The notes below the pieces were generated by a model. That model did no database searches and had not been told where the DNA came from. It saw only the letters and a list, made by a program, of their open reading frames with translations. A stretch of DNA of 64,000 nt from Thuidium tamariscinum. Its lineage: Eukaryota; Streptophyta; Bryopsida; Hypnales; Thuidiaceae. A program made the translations under genes and the position numbers. This document shows, piece by piece, positions 1 through 11,870 of the stretch. Numbering within the stretch: position 1 is the first letter of the stretch; each line of letters begins with the position of its first letter. The DNA lies in NCBI GenBank assembly GCA_947034885.2, contig OX344758.2:13233067-13297066 (forward strand), given 5' to 3'.

Positions 1-1887
1 AACAATAAAAATAAATAGAAATAGAAAAATAGAAAAAAAGAAATAAGAGAGTAGTATCATTATAGTAATGTTTTTGACTAATGAATTTGAAATCGGATTA
101 TTGAATTTGAGTCAAGATATTTTGATTTTAAATATTGAACCTATCAACATAGAAACTTCCTACTTGACCATCTCCCTTTAAACGAACTTATTATACTAAT
201 AGGATCATTTTCAATTTTGTCATTCTTCTTCTTCAAAACGTAACTTTAAAGGTAAAAACATCTTTAAAAATCTAAAAGAAATAAATCCTTTTTTGATTTT
301 AAATTTAATATCCCAAATCAACCACTACATAGGTTGTTAGGTTATAAGCACCACCCACCCATCCAATTATTAGGCTTACTCCATTACCGTGGCATGGTAG
401 TAATTTTTAAACTACCTAATTAAGACCTTTATAAGACCTTTTCTCCAAATTGGTTACTATATTTTGGCTTTTTCTTGCCAAACTTCACCTTCTTCTTGGG
501 ATGTTTTGATGTGGTGGTGAATCGTGAGATGTGCTTGTGCATCTTTTGAGTTTCTTAATTCACTTTGGAAATGGCAAACGTCTCCTTGGGCAAAAGTTGA
601 TTTTGATTTGAGGCTTTATTTTGCTTTGCATCGTGATTATGTTTTTATTTTATTTTTTTCATTAAGAATTTGTGATCTTTGATATAGATAGCAATTAAAT
701 GCAGCTGAAGATACTTATTACAACCTCACTAATATAAAATTTTATAGTTTTTTTATTTTGGGATGGATACAAGTGAAGTTGTATCTTTAAATTTTGAGTT
801 CTTTTTGGAGATTTTCTAGAAGAAAATATTTTTCAAGCACTTGTACTTTCTATTATAGCGACAATGATGTCTTTGTTAAGGATATTTATAGTTTCTTGTA
901 GATATTTGTACTTGGCTCCATTGGGAGGTTACATTATAGTATCCAAACAATATTGTTTTTATTCTATAGCATCTTACTTTGATACTATTGTGTAAACCAT
1001 CTATAAATAGTTTGGTCATACCTTTTTAGTATATGAATATGTTCAAATTCTAAATTGGTTGAAGTTAGGTGGTGACAAGATGGAGCCCAATTATGGGATA
1101 TTCTAGCTTTGTTTTCTTTCTTATTTTTAAATTTTTTAAATTTTTATTATATATTTATATTTTTCATGCAAACCTAAGTTTGATGTTCTTAATTTTTATT
1201 TCTAACTAGATTATATCTAAGTTCACAATTGATTATCTCACTTCAAATTACACACTCCAAGTATTACAATCTTATACCAAATTGGTAATCAACATGGTCT
1301 TGCCATCATTCATGCTAACTTCATATCCAATTAGGATCAGATTACACTCCAATTAAATTATACATACACATCAATTACACATCACAAGTGACACACATTT
1401 CAAAATCCAAATCATATAGATTTCATTATCTCAAATTGTCTTATAGACACCCATTCAAAAACTCAAGAACTCCAATCCTATACTAAAATTTACTTCCTAC
1501 TTTTTTGGAACGAGCTCTAGTATCATTTGTATGGAAAAACTAAATCCAAATTGGCTTCCTTCGAGTTCATATTGTGAAACAATTAATTGAAACAATTCAA
1601 TTGCTTGCTTCACACACCCTTGGCACCTCAACTATCAACCAATTAATAACTACAACCCCTTTATATTGCTAAATCCTATCCAAATTGGTAATTCAAAACA
1701 TTTAACAAAATTATCAATTTAGACACTTACTATATGATTGTATTGTTTACAACTACATGGGGTTTACAAAATGTTTACTAAATAATAGAGATTAATTAGT
1801 CATATTATTTTGAGCTAAAAATAATTTAATTATTGAGGGTCAAATGTGTTAATTTGGAATAAACTTGAAATTGGAAGATGAATGGTC
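1..1887. other. AT-rich intergenic DNA, no gene recognised
   Basis: No convincing coding segment is visible. The stretch is strongly AT-rich with frequent stops in all frames. About 136-234 resembles, in reverse complement, 44732-44836, so at least part of it is a dispersed repeat. The segment ends at the target duplication of the copia element that starts at 1893. Confidence 0.6.
136..234 (+). repeat. Dispersed repeat, inverted partner at 44732-44836
   Basis: By eye this ~100-base block matches 44732-44836 in reverse orientation. Shared landmarks include the ACTAATAGGATCATTTTCAA side and the ACTTCCTACTTGA side. No terminal repeats or coding capacity are visible, and the family is not assigned. 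Confidence 0.5.
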
Positions 1888-1892
1888 ATGTG

Positions 1893-2488
1893 TGATGGGT
1901 GTAGTAACATAAGAGGATTTTCAGCTCCTGTAAGAGACTGCGAGTTCCTAGACGCTGGGAACGCATTGGGAACGCTGGGAACGCGATGCTGATGTGGTCG
2001 AGCGACTGCCACGTCAGAAAATAATAAATTTTTATTAATTTTTATTAAATTTTAAATTTTTTTTAAATTTTTTTTAAATTTTTTTTAAATTTTTAAATTT
2101 TTTTTTTTTAAATCATTTTTTTTCTCTTTAATACATTCTGAAGTTTTTTGAAAAAAAAAAAATTTAATTTTTTTTTTTCAAAATTCAAAAATTCAGACCA
2201 GCAGGGTGCTGGTCTGCAGCAGTGGGAACAATTTCGGGGAACACCCTGAAACGGTCTCCTTGGGGGCCAGAAATCCTCTTATGCATGAAACTTAATATAA
2301 TTAGTCTTACAAGATATTACCTTTCATAAGAGACACACCCTTTTCAAAGGATATGTCTTTAGACATAAATTAAAAACCTTTCATGTACTATTTAAAGGCT
2401 CAAGTGTTGAGCATTATTATTAAAAAGTTATTCAAGAATGATCTTATTCTTGTCTTCTTTGCTTCATTATTTTAGATTCAATTCAACA
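1893..2488 (+). repeat. 5' LTR of Copia-1, interrupted by a small TIR element
   Basis: Starts TGATGGGTGTAG and ends TTCAACA directly before the primer-binding site. It matches the 3' LTR at 10487-10639 (start TGATGGATGTGG, same end). The 1912-2279 segment is absent from the 3' LTR and is a later insertion. Without it the LTR is about 228 bases. The 3' LTR lacks a ~70-base inner block present here. Confidence 0.85.
1910..2281. mobile_element. Family F MITE, TA-flanked (copy F1), inside Copia-1 5' LTR
   Basis: Core 1912-2279, terminal inverted repeats AGAGGATTT...AAATCCTCT, flanked by TA (1910-1911 and 2280-2281). The ends carry the GGGAAC/GTTCCC blocks seen in copies at 9370, 50701, 53784 and 60730. 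No coding capacity. TA flanks are what Tc1/mariner-type (Stowaway-like) MITEs produce, but the superfamily is inference. The matching stretch of the 3' LTR lacks it. Confidence 0.75.
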
Positions 2489-2500
2489 TGGTATCAGGGG
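2489..2500 (+). other. Primer-binding site of Copia-1
   Basis: TGGTATCAGGGG directly follows the 5' LTR. Plant copia elements use the 3' end of initiator tRNA-Met, whose complement is TGGTATCAGAGC. The last positions have diverged here. Confidence 0.85.
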
Positions 2501-2559
2501 TAGTTTAGGATTATATGAGGTTGTAATCTTAGTGTGTAAATAAAAATAAGGTCATTATA

Positions 2560-3402
2560 ATGGCCAAACCATCAAGTTCTCATCTTGTCGATAGATTTGA
2601 TGGAAATAACTTTCATATATAGAAAGTTCGGATGGAGATGTATCTTATTGATGGTTCTAAAACTAGGCCGCCAAATGATCCATCAAATTGGGACAAAAGG
2701 GATGGCAAGGCAAGAGCTTGCATCCTCTTACATTTGAAAGACTAACAATTATTATTAGTCGATAGCTTAAAAACATCTAAAGAGATGTAGGATGGTTTGT
2801 GTGGTATGTTTGAAACCAAATATGCTACAACCAAAGTCTTTCTTAGTCAAAAATTGTATAGCATGAAAATCTCCAAAGAGGAATCAATAACAAATCATCT
2901 TAATAATTTTAAGTCAATTATAGAACAATTAGCTACCATTGGTGTAGCAATATTGATGAAGATAATATTGTATCTTTATGAAGCACACTTCTAGAGTTAT
3001 ATGAAGGACTTGTTGTCTCTTTAAGTGAACAAACTACTTTCACTTTGCAAACAATAGTGGGTCTATGTTTGCATGAAGAAATATGAAGTAAGTCAATAGG
3101 AATAGCTAGTAACTTAAGAAAGCATGTAGCACTTTTCACTCATAAAAAGTGTTTTAAAATTTTTTCTAAGAAAAAATATGAGAGTAAAGACTAAAGAACT
3201 ACAATTTCTTTTTAAGAAAGTTGGAAAATGCTTATACTATCAAAAACTAGGTCATCACATAAGAGACTGTAGGAAAAGAATTGTAGATGAAGGAAGAAAA
3301 CAAGTCAGCAATGTCATTGACTCACCTTCACTATTTATAGCATCTTTTTTAACCAACATCATAGAAAGTAATAAATGGTACCTCCGGAGAGATCACTCTT
3401 GA
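2560..3402 (+). pseudogene. Broken copia gag of Copia-1
   Basis: Starts ATGGCCAAACC 60 bases after the primer site. The reading shows the copia gag layout: an N-terminal block with DRFDGNNF, a stretch around MKISKEESITNHLNNFK (2860-2912) typical of the UBN2/gag domain, and near 3210-3270 a degenerate CCHC zinc knuckle (C-L-Y-Y...GHHIRDC) in which the second Cys is lost. Several in-frame stops and at least one frame change make it non-functional. It would have encoded the capsid/nucleocapsid part of the retrotransposon polyprotein. Confidence 0.75.
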
Positions 3403-3987
3403 TTTTTAGAAAACTATGTGAATTAAAAGATAGGGTTCATTTAATTCAAAGGGGATAACTTTCATATAATATGTAGGACTACTATATGATCCTTGAAATT
3501 CCACATATTCTATTATATATATATTTGGCTATGTAGAAACATCATTTAGTAGAAATTTTTAGTAATAAATTAGCCTTTACAAATAGGGTTTGTACGATTT
3601 TTTTGTAGTACAATGTGTATAGATGTGAACAATCTTTTTTGAGTGAATGATAAAACCTACACAATCTAGTAAATCTAAGGATTTTTTTCTCAAGATTTGA
3701 TGTAGCTGTCAAATAATTCTAGCTTGTATATACCATTCCTTCTATAAGTATGCCAACAATGTGCCAATATGTAAGAATCTATTCTAGTTCCAAGACAAAA
3801 GAGTTGAGCTATAAATTTACAATGAGGTTGTACTATAAACTCTAGATTTGCGTCAACTACATGTACAAATGCTCGTAAATGTTTAGAATCATCTTCTTTA
3901 TACTAGTGTTTTATATACACTCTTTTACTTTTTTGATTATGAATTCATTGCAAATGCATATGTATAGATAAAATATATAGTCTTCAT
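3403..3987 (+). other. Remaining body of Copia-1 left of the nested insertion
   Basis: AT-rich sequence between the gag remnant and the inserted Copia-2. No integrase, protease or reverse transcriptase motif is recognisable. It continues on the far side at 9244-10486. Confidence 0.55.
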
Positions 3988-4235
3988 ATTAAATCTAGGA
4001 TTTTACCTATGCTAAAGCATAATTAAGCCAAAAACTATTCAAGGACACAAAAACAAGTTAAACCTCAATGAATTTATAATAATAATATTATAGATGGGAA
4101 GAATCCCTTTACATAGGTTGTGAACCGATGTATCCTAAAAGGTCATACCCTTTCTACATGGCTATTGACCCTTCAAGGGTAATCTATGTGAAAAGATATA
4201 TACACGTAAGCTAAACTATACACTACATTTCTACA
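3988..4235 (-). repeat. 3' LTR of Copia-2
   Basis: 248 bases, matching 8991-9237 with few differences by eye. Adjacent purine tract at 4236-4243 on the minus strand. The ends are TGTAGAAATG and ...GATTTAAT on the minus strand, so the usual terminal CA is not kept. Confidence 0.88.
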
Positions 4236-4316
4236 CTCCCCCTGTAGTTTATATTTTTAGCTCACTACTTCCCTTGTATATTTTTAATTTCAAGTTTTAG
4301 TTTACATAAGTCATGT

Positions 4317-7300
4317 TTAGGTTGAGGTACTCTTTGTAAGAAAGTTTGCAAATTGTTCTTCCGTGTTGCAACATTTAATCTCTACATCTCCTTTTAGCAC
4401 TTTTTCATGTACAAAGTGATGATGTATTTCTACATGCTTTGTTCTTGCTTGAAATTTAGGATTTTGGGTTAATGAAATACAACTTTGATTATTACAATAA
4501 ATGATCGTCGGTTTGACCTGATTGAAATCAATATCCTTTGTCAATTGTTGAAGCCATATGGCTTCCTTAGTGGCATTTGTAGAAGCCATAAATTATGCTT
4601 CTGTACTTGACAAGGTCACAGTTGGTTGTTTTTTACTGTACCAACTTCTTGCGCCCTCGTTCAGTAAAAAACAATACCATGTTGTAGATTTTCGACCATC
4701 TACATCACCTGCCCAATTGGAGCTGCAGTAACCAATGATTTGAGTGTCTTTAGGATTAATACTTGGGCCATAATGTATCCTGTGAGTACATGTACCATGT
4801 AGGTATGTCACAATGCGTTTAACTACACTCTAATGTTTGATTCTTGGGTCCTCAAGAAATTGACTTACGACTCCTACCGCAAAGGCAATATCAAGACGTG
4901 TACATACCATAGCATATACTAAACATCTTACCACACATTGGTATGGAATATTGCTCATAAATTTCTTTTCTTCGGACATTTGAGGACACATTTTTTTAGA
5001 TAACTTAACATTTGCCTCCATAGGTGTAATGGACGATTTACTATTCTTCATATAAAACCTTTCTAGGGTCGTTGCAAGAAACACTTACCGGTTTTGGCTC
5101 AAAATGGCTCAAAATCAATGAGTCCTGTGAGTCCTATGGCCCTTTGAAATAAAAAAATTTTAAATTGAAAAAAATATTGATAATTTGAAGAGCAATGAGA
5201 ATATTATGTCTCTTGAAATTCAGACCTAAGAAATTTTTTCTCTAAATGTTATAGACAATGGAAAATACAATGAAAATAGCTTTTTTTTCACTAATTTGGT
5301 AAAAATAGTAAAAAAATTCAAAAAATGAAAATAAAAAATTCTTTTTTTCTTCAAGTAAAGGTCTTTCTTTTCCACCAAATTTCATCTTTGGAAAAAATTA
5401 ATTCTATTCTCTACACTTGCACAAAGTCAGCCACTTTGACGACATGTGGAAGTTGGACAGTTTAATATTTTCAAAAATCCTTTTTAGGGATTGTGTAACT
5501 ATACTATAGATCTAAGAATGCCAATTTTCAGCTCAAAATTTGCATTTTTGGGTCAAAAATAGGACTAAAACCCCCCAAAATGGCCAAGGTAGACAGCCAA
5601 TCGGGGGCAGTTTAAAAATAGTAAAATAATTCTTAAAAAATAAAAAAAATTACACAACATATAAAACTTTTGTGTGCACCTTCATTCCAAATTTCAAGTT
5701 GATACGACAAACTATGCAAAGTTTATAAGCAAAAAACTACATGTTGGAGGTCAAGGGGACATTTTTATAGGACAAGTGTTTCTTGCAATCACCCTCTAGA
5801 ATATCTTCAATATACTTTTGTTGACTCAAATGTATTGTTCTATTTTTTCTATCACGTATAATTTGTAAATTTAGACAATAATGTACCTCCCGATAATCTT
5901 TCATTTCAAATTGTTGGGATAAAATCTTCTTAGTACTTTTCAATAAGCCTAAATTATTGTTGAATAAAATAGCATCATCTATATACAGAGCTAGAATGAC
6001 ATATGACTCTCTCTCCCTCTTAATGTAGACATTGCTATCGGCCATACTTTGTAAAAAGTGTTGAACCTCTGTGAGAGAAGAATTTATTGTCTTGTTCCAT
6101 GCATGTTAAGACTATTTTAGGCTGTATAACCCTTTCCCTAATAAACATACTAAATGTTCTTGACCCTCAACTTTATATCGTTCAGGTTGATCCATGAAGA
6201 TAACTTCTATTAAATGGCCATTAAGAAAAGCTGTGATAATGTCCATTTGATGGACCTCTAAATCAAATATGGTTGCTACAGCAAAAAGAAAACAAAGGGT
6301 AGTAATTTTTACTACCAGTGAAAAAATATCATGGTAATCTAGTCCTTTAATTTGGAAATAACCTTTTACTACTAGTCTAGTTTTATACTGGTCAATTTGA
6401 TCATTTGCTTTATATTTTATTTAAAAAATTCACTTACAACCCACGGTTTTGCGACCGGGAGGTAATTTAGTAAGTTTCCATGTTTTGTTTTTAAGTAAAG
6501 AATTATATTCAACATCCATGGCCTTTTGCCATTCATGGGCATTTGGACCACTCAATGCTTCTTTGACGGTTTTAGGTTCCATACTTTGGATGAAAGATAA
6601 TTCTTCAATGAAGTCCAAAGAATCGACCATGCGTTGGGATGGACAGTGTTCTCTTGTAGATCTTTGTAATTAATTGGGGTGTTTGTTCTTCTTGATTGTT
6701 GTCAAAAACTTCATGAGGATCAAAGAATTATGATTCAAAATTATAAAACTCCAAGTCATTAGGTTAATTGTAATTATCGGGATTATCTTCATTATCATCA
6801 AGTTCACCTTCATTATAAATTGGTTCTTCCTCTAATATTAAAGGGTGTAAATCAATTAATGTATCCGATCCTAATGGTCGAACTCCCCCTTGATCTTGAA
6901 TGTCTTCATTAAAGACTACATTTCAACTAATGATGACAGATTTTGTCTCAAGGTTATACAAACGATAGCCCTTAACATTAGGATCATATCCAATAAACAC
7001 TCAAGTGTTTTGGAATTGAGTTTTCTTTTCTTTTCTGTTGGAATATGAGAACAAGCCTTGCTTTCAAAAACACGTAAATGAGCTATAGTAGGTTTTGTAT
7101 CCGTCCATACTTCTTCAGGGGTCTTGTTTTAAGGGTAGAGGTGAATGACCTATTCTATAAATATATGGCTGTAGATACAACCTCAGTCCAAAATGTATTA
7201 GGAAGGTTGGCATTTTTCAACATGCTATGAGTACATTCCATTATAGTGCGATTTTTGCGCTTAGCTACTCAATTTTGTTCAAGAGTACAAGGTATAGCAG

Positions 7301-8942
7301 TTTGTCGAACTATACCACTATCTAAACAAAATTTCTTAATACAGTTCCAGACATATATTCCCCACCACTGTCTGTCCTTAAGATTTTAATTCTTTTATTT
7401 GTTTGTAACTCTACCATTGCTTTATAAACTTTAAAGGCATCTAGAACTTCCTCTTTAACCTTTAAAAATGCCACTTCACATTTTCAGGAGAAATCATCTA
7501 TGAAAGTAACAAAATACTTTGCACCCCCATGGGAAAAAGTTTGAATAGGACCTCATACATTTGAATGGACTATTTCTAGTAGATCAATAGCACAATGTCC
7601 TCCTTGCTTTGGAAATTTTTTACGACTTTGTTTTCCCTCCAAACAACTTTTACATAAAGGTATTTCAAAATTTGAGGCTTTGATTTTAAGTCCGTGTACT
7701 AATTCATCTTCATACAATACTTTTAGTTTCTTTAAACTAGGATGACCTAGCCTTTGATGCCATAACTCTATGTTGGTGGAGTTAGAGTTACTTACAACAT
7801 GCAATAAGTTTTTATGGTAGGTATGAGAAGTACCTAACTTTTACAAATTACCTACTCTTTTTCCCAAGGTAATTAATGTTTTACCCTCTTTGTCTTTTAT
7901 AAGACATGAATTTGTTGTAAATTCTATATGATAACCGGCATCTGTAACTCTACTAATGGATATTAGGCTTTTCTTCAAAGCTGGTATGTGTAGGACATTT
8001 TCAATTGTCCTAGTTTCTCCATTATCTAAGGTTATTAAGACAGTCCCTTGTCCTTCAACATCATGACTAGAATTATCCCCCAAATACACTTTATCTCTTG
8101 TGAAAATTTTATTGTAGGACACATACCAATCAAAATGTGGCGTCATGTGTTGAGTGGCACCGGAATCAAGGTACCATGTGTCTTTTGACATGTCTTCTAC
8201 TGCCAAGGCCACTGAAAACAATTTAATGTTTGAAGCACTATTTGCTTGGTTACCAGATTTTATCTTCTCATCTTGAAGATGAATCCTACAATCTTTGATA
8301 TGGTAGTTGAGTTTACCACAATGAAAACAATTTCCTTTTTTTTAATTGAGGGTTTTTATTAGTAGTTTCAAATTTCCTTTTTGGAAACTTTGAATTTCCC
8401 CTAAATGGTTTTTTATTAGTATATAAGGCTTGAGGTTTTTCCTCATTAAATTTCCCTTTGGATTTTCTCCTAATCTCTTTTAATAATAAGAGACTTGTCA
8501 CTCTTTCGAGTGTTAAATTTGACTGACCACTAATAGCAACTACTAGACCTTTATAGGATTCTAATAAAGAGCCTAAGAGAATAATAGCACTATCACCATC
8601 ATTAATGGTAATTCCAGTACTAGCTATATTATTAAGTAATGTTCAAAATGTATTTATGTATTCTACTATTGAATCTATTTTTGACATTTTTAATGTATAT
8701 AATTGTCTATTATAATACATTTTTGTTTGCGTATGAGTAGTTTCATATGTATTTACTAGTGTATCCCAAACCTCTTTTGTTGTTTTGCATTTATTTACAT
8801 ATGACAATTGAACATCTTTTAAAGCAAGTAATATATTAGCTCTTGCCTTACAATCTTTTTTATTCCATACAGAATGATTTGTCGGAGATGTTGGTCGCAC
8901 TTCTAAACCATTTACATGTCCAAACAAATCTTTATCCAACAA
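4317..8942 (-). pseudogene. Disrupted copia gag-pol of Copia-2
   Basis: On the minus strand: gag (8942-8643) with a UBN2-like segment; CCHC knuckle near 8335-8290 (CFHCG...HIKDC); protease at 8221-7841 with WYLDSGATQHMT, the aspartic-protease DSG motif; GAG-pre-integrase at 7804-7553 with LWHQRLGHPSLKKLK; a degraded integrase core (7550-6900); reverse transcriptase from 6630 (KEALSGPNAHEWQKAMDVEY) with the active-site motif YIDD near 5985, then 5084-4830; RNase H at 4811-4317 (GYCSSNWAGD..RKST, LSSTEA, ATKEAIWLQQL). Each open stretch is ended by stops or frame changes, and the reverse transcriptase is split by the DNA element at 5066-5794. Its normal role is self-copying through an RNA intermediate; this copy cannot do that. 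Confidence 0.9.
5062..5798. mobile_element. Family E TIR DNA element (copy E1) inserted in Copia-2 reverse transcriptase
   Basis: Core 5066-5794 (729 bp). Termini GGGTCGTTGCAAGAAACAC (left) and, in reverse complement, GGGTGATTGCAAGAAACAC (right), flanked by TCTA at 5062-5065 and 5795-5798. Excising the core with one TCTA copy restores the copia reading frame across the junction (…IEDILE then RFYM…), which fixes both edges. No transposase is visible, so it is non-autonomous. A related copy lies at 55471-56210, and the same terminus begins at 22497. Superfamily not assigned. Confidence 0.85.
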
Positions 8943-8990
8943 TACATCTTGTGTGCTCTAACCTCGGAGCATTAATCGCTCTGATACCAT

Positions 8991-9237
8991 ATTAAATCTA
9001 GGATTTTACCTATGCTAAAGCATGATTAAGCCAAAAACTATTCAAGGACACAAAGACAAGTTAAACCTCAATGAATTCATAATAATAATATTACAGAAGG
9101 CAAGAATCCCTTTCATAGGTTGTGAATTGATGTATCCTAAAAGGTCATACCCTTTCTATATGACTATTGACCCTTCAAGGGTAATCTATGTGAAAAGATA
9201 TATACACGTAAGCTAAACTATACACTACATTTCTACA
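8991..9237 (-). repeat. 5' LTR of Copia-2
   Basis: 247 bases, near-identical by eye to 3988-4235. The minus-strand primer-binding site TGGTATCAGAGCG lies immediately inside it at about 8976-8988. Confidence 0.88.
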
Positions 9238-9367
9238 CTTTATGCTATAGTAGAGGCCATATTTTTTTTGTAAATCTATAGTGTTTTTAGAATGTCAATT
9301 TCTCATGTTGTTCATGTTATATTGCTAGTATTGGTATTTTTCATAGTTTTAACATCATAACTATCAT

Positions 9368-9633
9368 TAGAAGAGATTTAAGGCCTCTAAGAGAGTGCAA
9401 GTTCCCAAATTATGGGAATGTAGAAATTGCTACGAGAATGCAGAAACGCATGAATCTAACGGGATCACGATTGTGCCATGTCATTTTTAAAATTTTGAAT
9501 TAAAAAAAAAATAGACCTTTTTTGCATTTCAAGACCTAATTTTTTAAAATTTTTATAATTGATAGCTTGATAGCAACCAAAAATTTGGGGAACAAACTTG
9601 AAATGCCCCTTTGGAGGCCTCAAATCTCATCTA
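9368..9633. mobile_element. Family F MITE (copy F2) in the remaining body of Copia-1
   Basis: Core 9370-9631 (262 bp), termini GAAGAGATTTAAGGCC and, in reverse complement, GATGAGATTTGAGGCC, flanked by TA at 9368-9369 and 9632-9633. Shares the GTTCCC...GGGAA sub-terminal blocks with the other F copies. Non-coding. Confidence 0.72.
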
Positions 9634-10486
9634 ATGGTTTAATGTTTCTATAATGTTGCTTGTTATTCTCCAAAACTAACTAGGTTGTTTAGAATATATA
9701 GCATAGAATTTAGAAATCTCCAAAACTAATGTTGCATTTCACATTTTTATTTGTCATCTGAAATTGTACTACAATACTAGTAGTACATATATCAAAAAAA
9801 GTAAGTGTATATGTAAGACACTACTTTTATGGTCTATATTGTATATGGGTATGAAAAAATTAGGCATGTAAGTTTTAAATATAAGGTAACCCAACTATAA
9901 AAACCACATGATTGAATTTATTAAAAAAACATAGGATATGCCTTGCTATCTATATATTTATAAATATAACCATGTAAAATACTATAATGAAGGTAAATAG
10001 CCCCACATCAAATACCTCTTAACTGAGGTGTATAATTTTGAATATAGTTTAAATTGCAAGAAGTGATCTCTGCGGGCAAGATAACCAATGTTCAAGTATC
10101 AGGCTAAAAATTCATATGCCATCATTAATACATGTGAGGTTGCTTTTGCGATTGAGATGACCCAATTTCATCTTATGGTTCATCAAGTGGCATTGAAAGA
10201 TCCAACCTCAGTAGAGGGTGATCCAACAATTGTGGTAGAAAGAACTCAAATTCACAATCCGTTTTAGATTCATCATCTTGAGACTTAGAAAAAAATCTTC
10301 TAGTTTGACATACTATAATTTTGAGTGAAAAATAAACAAAATAAACATCAAAACGTATTTCAAGGGGTTAAAGGAACATAAAAAATGGATTAAGTAAAAT
10401 AAAACATAAAAAATGTGTTCAATCTTTTGGATTAGGAATTGTTGGTAGTATATATTGTAGCTTAGAATTTTTCTATTAAGGGGGGT
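9634..10486 (+). other. Remaining body of Copia-1 right of the nested insertion
   Basis: AT-rich remnant between the inserted elements and the 3' LTR, ending in the purine tract AAGGGGGG at 10479-10485. No recognisable coding domain. Confidence 0.55.
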
Positions 10487-10639
10487 TGATGGATGTGGTA
10501 ACATTAAACTTAATTATATATTAGAAACCTTTCATGTATTATTTAAAGACTCAATTGTTGAGCATTATTATTAAGAAATTATTCAAGAGTGATATGACTC
10601 TTGTCTTCTTTGCTTCATTGTTTTAGATTTAGTTCAACA
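10487..10639 (+). repeat. 3' LTR of Copia-1
   Basis: 153 bases, TGATGGATGTGG...TTCAACA, matching 1893-2488 apart from the nested element there and a ~70-base deletion here. Followed by the ATGTG target duplication. Confidence 0.85.
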
Positions 10640-10659
10640 ATGTGACACTTGTGCTTACC

Positions 10660-10865
10660 ACTAGTTGCATGTAATCAAAGTGTAGTAGAAGAACCTATAG
10701 TTGATCACTTAATATGATGCAATGTAAATTTTTTGCTATACAGAAAGATAGAAATCATGGTGATTGCAATTTTTTTGGTTATTTTATGCCTTGAATTGAA
10801 ACTACTATGAGTTTTAAAAGCCAAAAGTTGATCTTAGTCCATACCAAATGTAGAGTCTACTAGCA
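10660..10865. repeat. Family N repeat fragment
   Basis: Resembles the arm of the repeat at 50352-50690 and the segment at 61990-62090 (the GAATTGAAA..CTATGA..TTT and CAAAAGTTGATC landmarks). Truncated before the TTAA-flanked element at 10917. Confidence 0.45.
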
Positions 10866-10912
10866 TAATTGTTCATTATAAGACTAATTTTCACTCATTT
10901 TAACATCCTAAA

Positions 10913-11870
10913 TTAATCCCTAAAGGTTTTTGACTATATTTTTATGAAAACCGCTCCAAAATTGTATTTCTAGGACAACTACCAAATTTTAAGAAAAAAT
11001 CAATTTTAGGCAAATGTCACCATAGGATCTTCTTAAACACTAGTTTGAAAAGATATGGAAAAAAATTCAAAATTTTTTGTTGTGTAGATTGCAAGATATT
11101 AGTGTTTGAAGTGACAAAAATAATTTTTTTACCACATCAAAAATCTGGGTAGTTGCATTTTAGAAGGTCACATTTGTATGAAAAAATGTCCAAAATGGTT
11201 TTCATTCTTTGGATTCATTCTTCAACTCAAGTTGGCTACATTCTTGAAAAAATTTCAAATCATTTGAAATTGTACAACATGTAGGAAAAAAATAGGAAGT
11301 AGAAGAAGTAGAATATGATTCAAAATACTAAATTGTTAACAACTTATTTATAGATTTAAAAAAGCCAATCCCAATGGTTGTAATATTGTATTAAACAATC
11401 TACACCCAAATTTTTAATTTTTTTTCAAAAATATTAAAAATAGAGTTAAATAAAGTACTTTAAAGTTTATTTTAGAGTAGACATTCTATAACTTTCCACA
11501 AACTACCCACAAACTAAAACTCCCATAACTTTCATCTCATTTATCAAAATGAAATGATTCAAAGCTTCACAAGTATATATAAATCTAAATAACTAATTTC
11601 AAATTTTTATTTAAAAAAAAAGTGATTTTGAAGAAGTATTTTTAGCTTCTTGGGTTGTCCACCAAGGAATGAAAACTACATATCATACAATAACTTTTGA
11701 ACCATGTAGTCAAAAGTTATGAAAATTTTGGGGTGAAAATTTTCTTAAGTTACACCCTGAGAAAATATTGTGTGAAAATTTCAAAGAAAAACAAAAAAAA
11801 CTCCATTCATAAGTACCTGCCTAAAATTGCTATGTTGCCAAAAAATACACTTTGATCCTTTAGGGGTTAA
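10913..11870. mobile_element. TTAA-flanked TIR element, subfamily I (copy P1)
   Basis: Core 10917-11866 (950 bp) between TTAA 10913-10916 and 11867-11870. Left end TCCCTAAAGG, right end (reverse complement) CCCCTAAAGGATC. The left end continues with the AAAACCGCTCCAAAA sub-terminal block, and the right end with the ACTCCATTC..AAGTACCTGCC block shared with copies at 15264, 15985, 46798 and 61030. Non-coding. TTAA duplication with CCC-start termini is characteristic of piggyBac-type elements. Confidence 0.82.

Larger units (their letters stand above)
3988..9237 (-). mobile_element. Ty1/copia LTR retrotransposon Copia-2, nested in Copia-1
   Basis: The LTRs at 3988-4235 and 8991-9237 are near-identical by eye. 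Read on the minus strand they start TGTAGAAATG. The purine tract AGGGGGAG (minus, 4236-4243) precedes the 3' LTR, and the primer site TGGTATCAGAGCG (minus, about 8976-8988) follows the 5' LTR. Flanks CTTCAT (3982-3987) and CTTTAT (9238-9243) look like a slightly diverged target duplication. Coding order on the minus strand is gag, CCHC knuckle, protease, GAG-pre-integrase, integrase, reverse transcriptase, RNase H, the Ty1/copia order. The coding region has stops and frameshifts, and a 729-bp DNA element (5066-5794) splits the reverse transcriptase, so the copy is dead. Confidence 0.92.
1888..10644 (+). mobile_element. Ty1/copia LTR retrotransposon Copia-1 (old, deleted, hosts nested elements)
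   Basis: The element proper is 1893-10639 and is flanked by an exact 5-bp target duplication ATGTG (1888-1892 and 10640-10644). The 5' LTR is 1893-2488 and contains a small TIR element (1912-2279). The tRNA-Met primer site TGGTATCAGGGG is at 2489-2500. A purine tract AAGGGGGG lies directly before the 3' LTR at 10487-10639. Inside are a broken gag (from 2560) and little else recognisable: no integrase or reverse transcriptase remnant was seen, so this copy is deleted or was non-autonomous. A second copia element (3988-9237) is inserted in the opposite orientation, and another small TIR element is at 9370-9631. Confidence 0.88.

Noticed and set aside
10487..10639. Interpreting this LTR as a solo LTR
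   Set aside because: It has an upstream purine tract, the 5' LTR at 1893 shares its ends, and both carry the same ATGTG duplication, so it is the 3' LTR of the same element.
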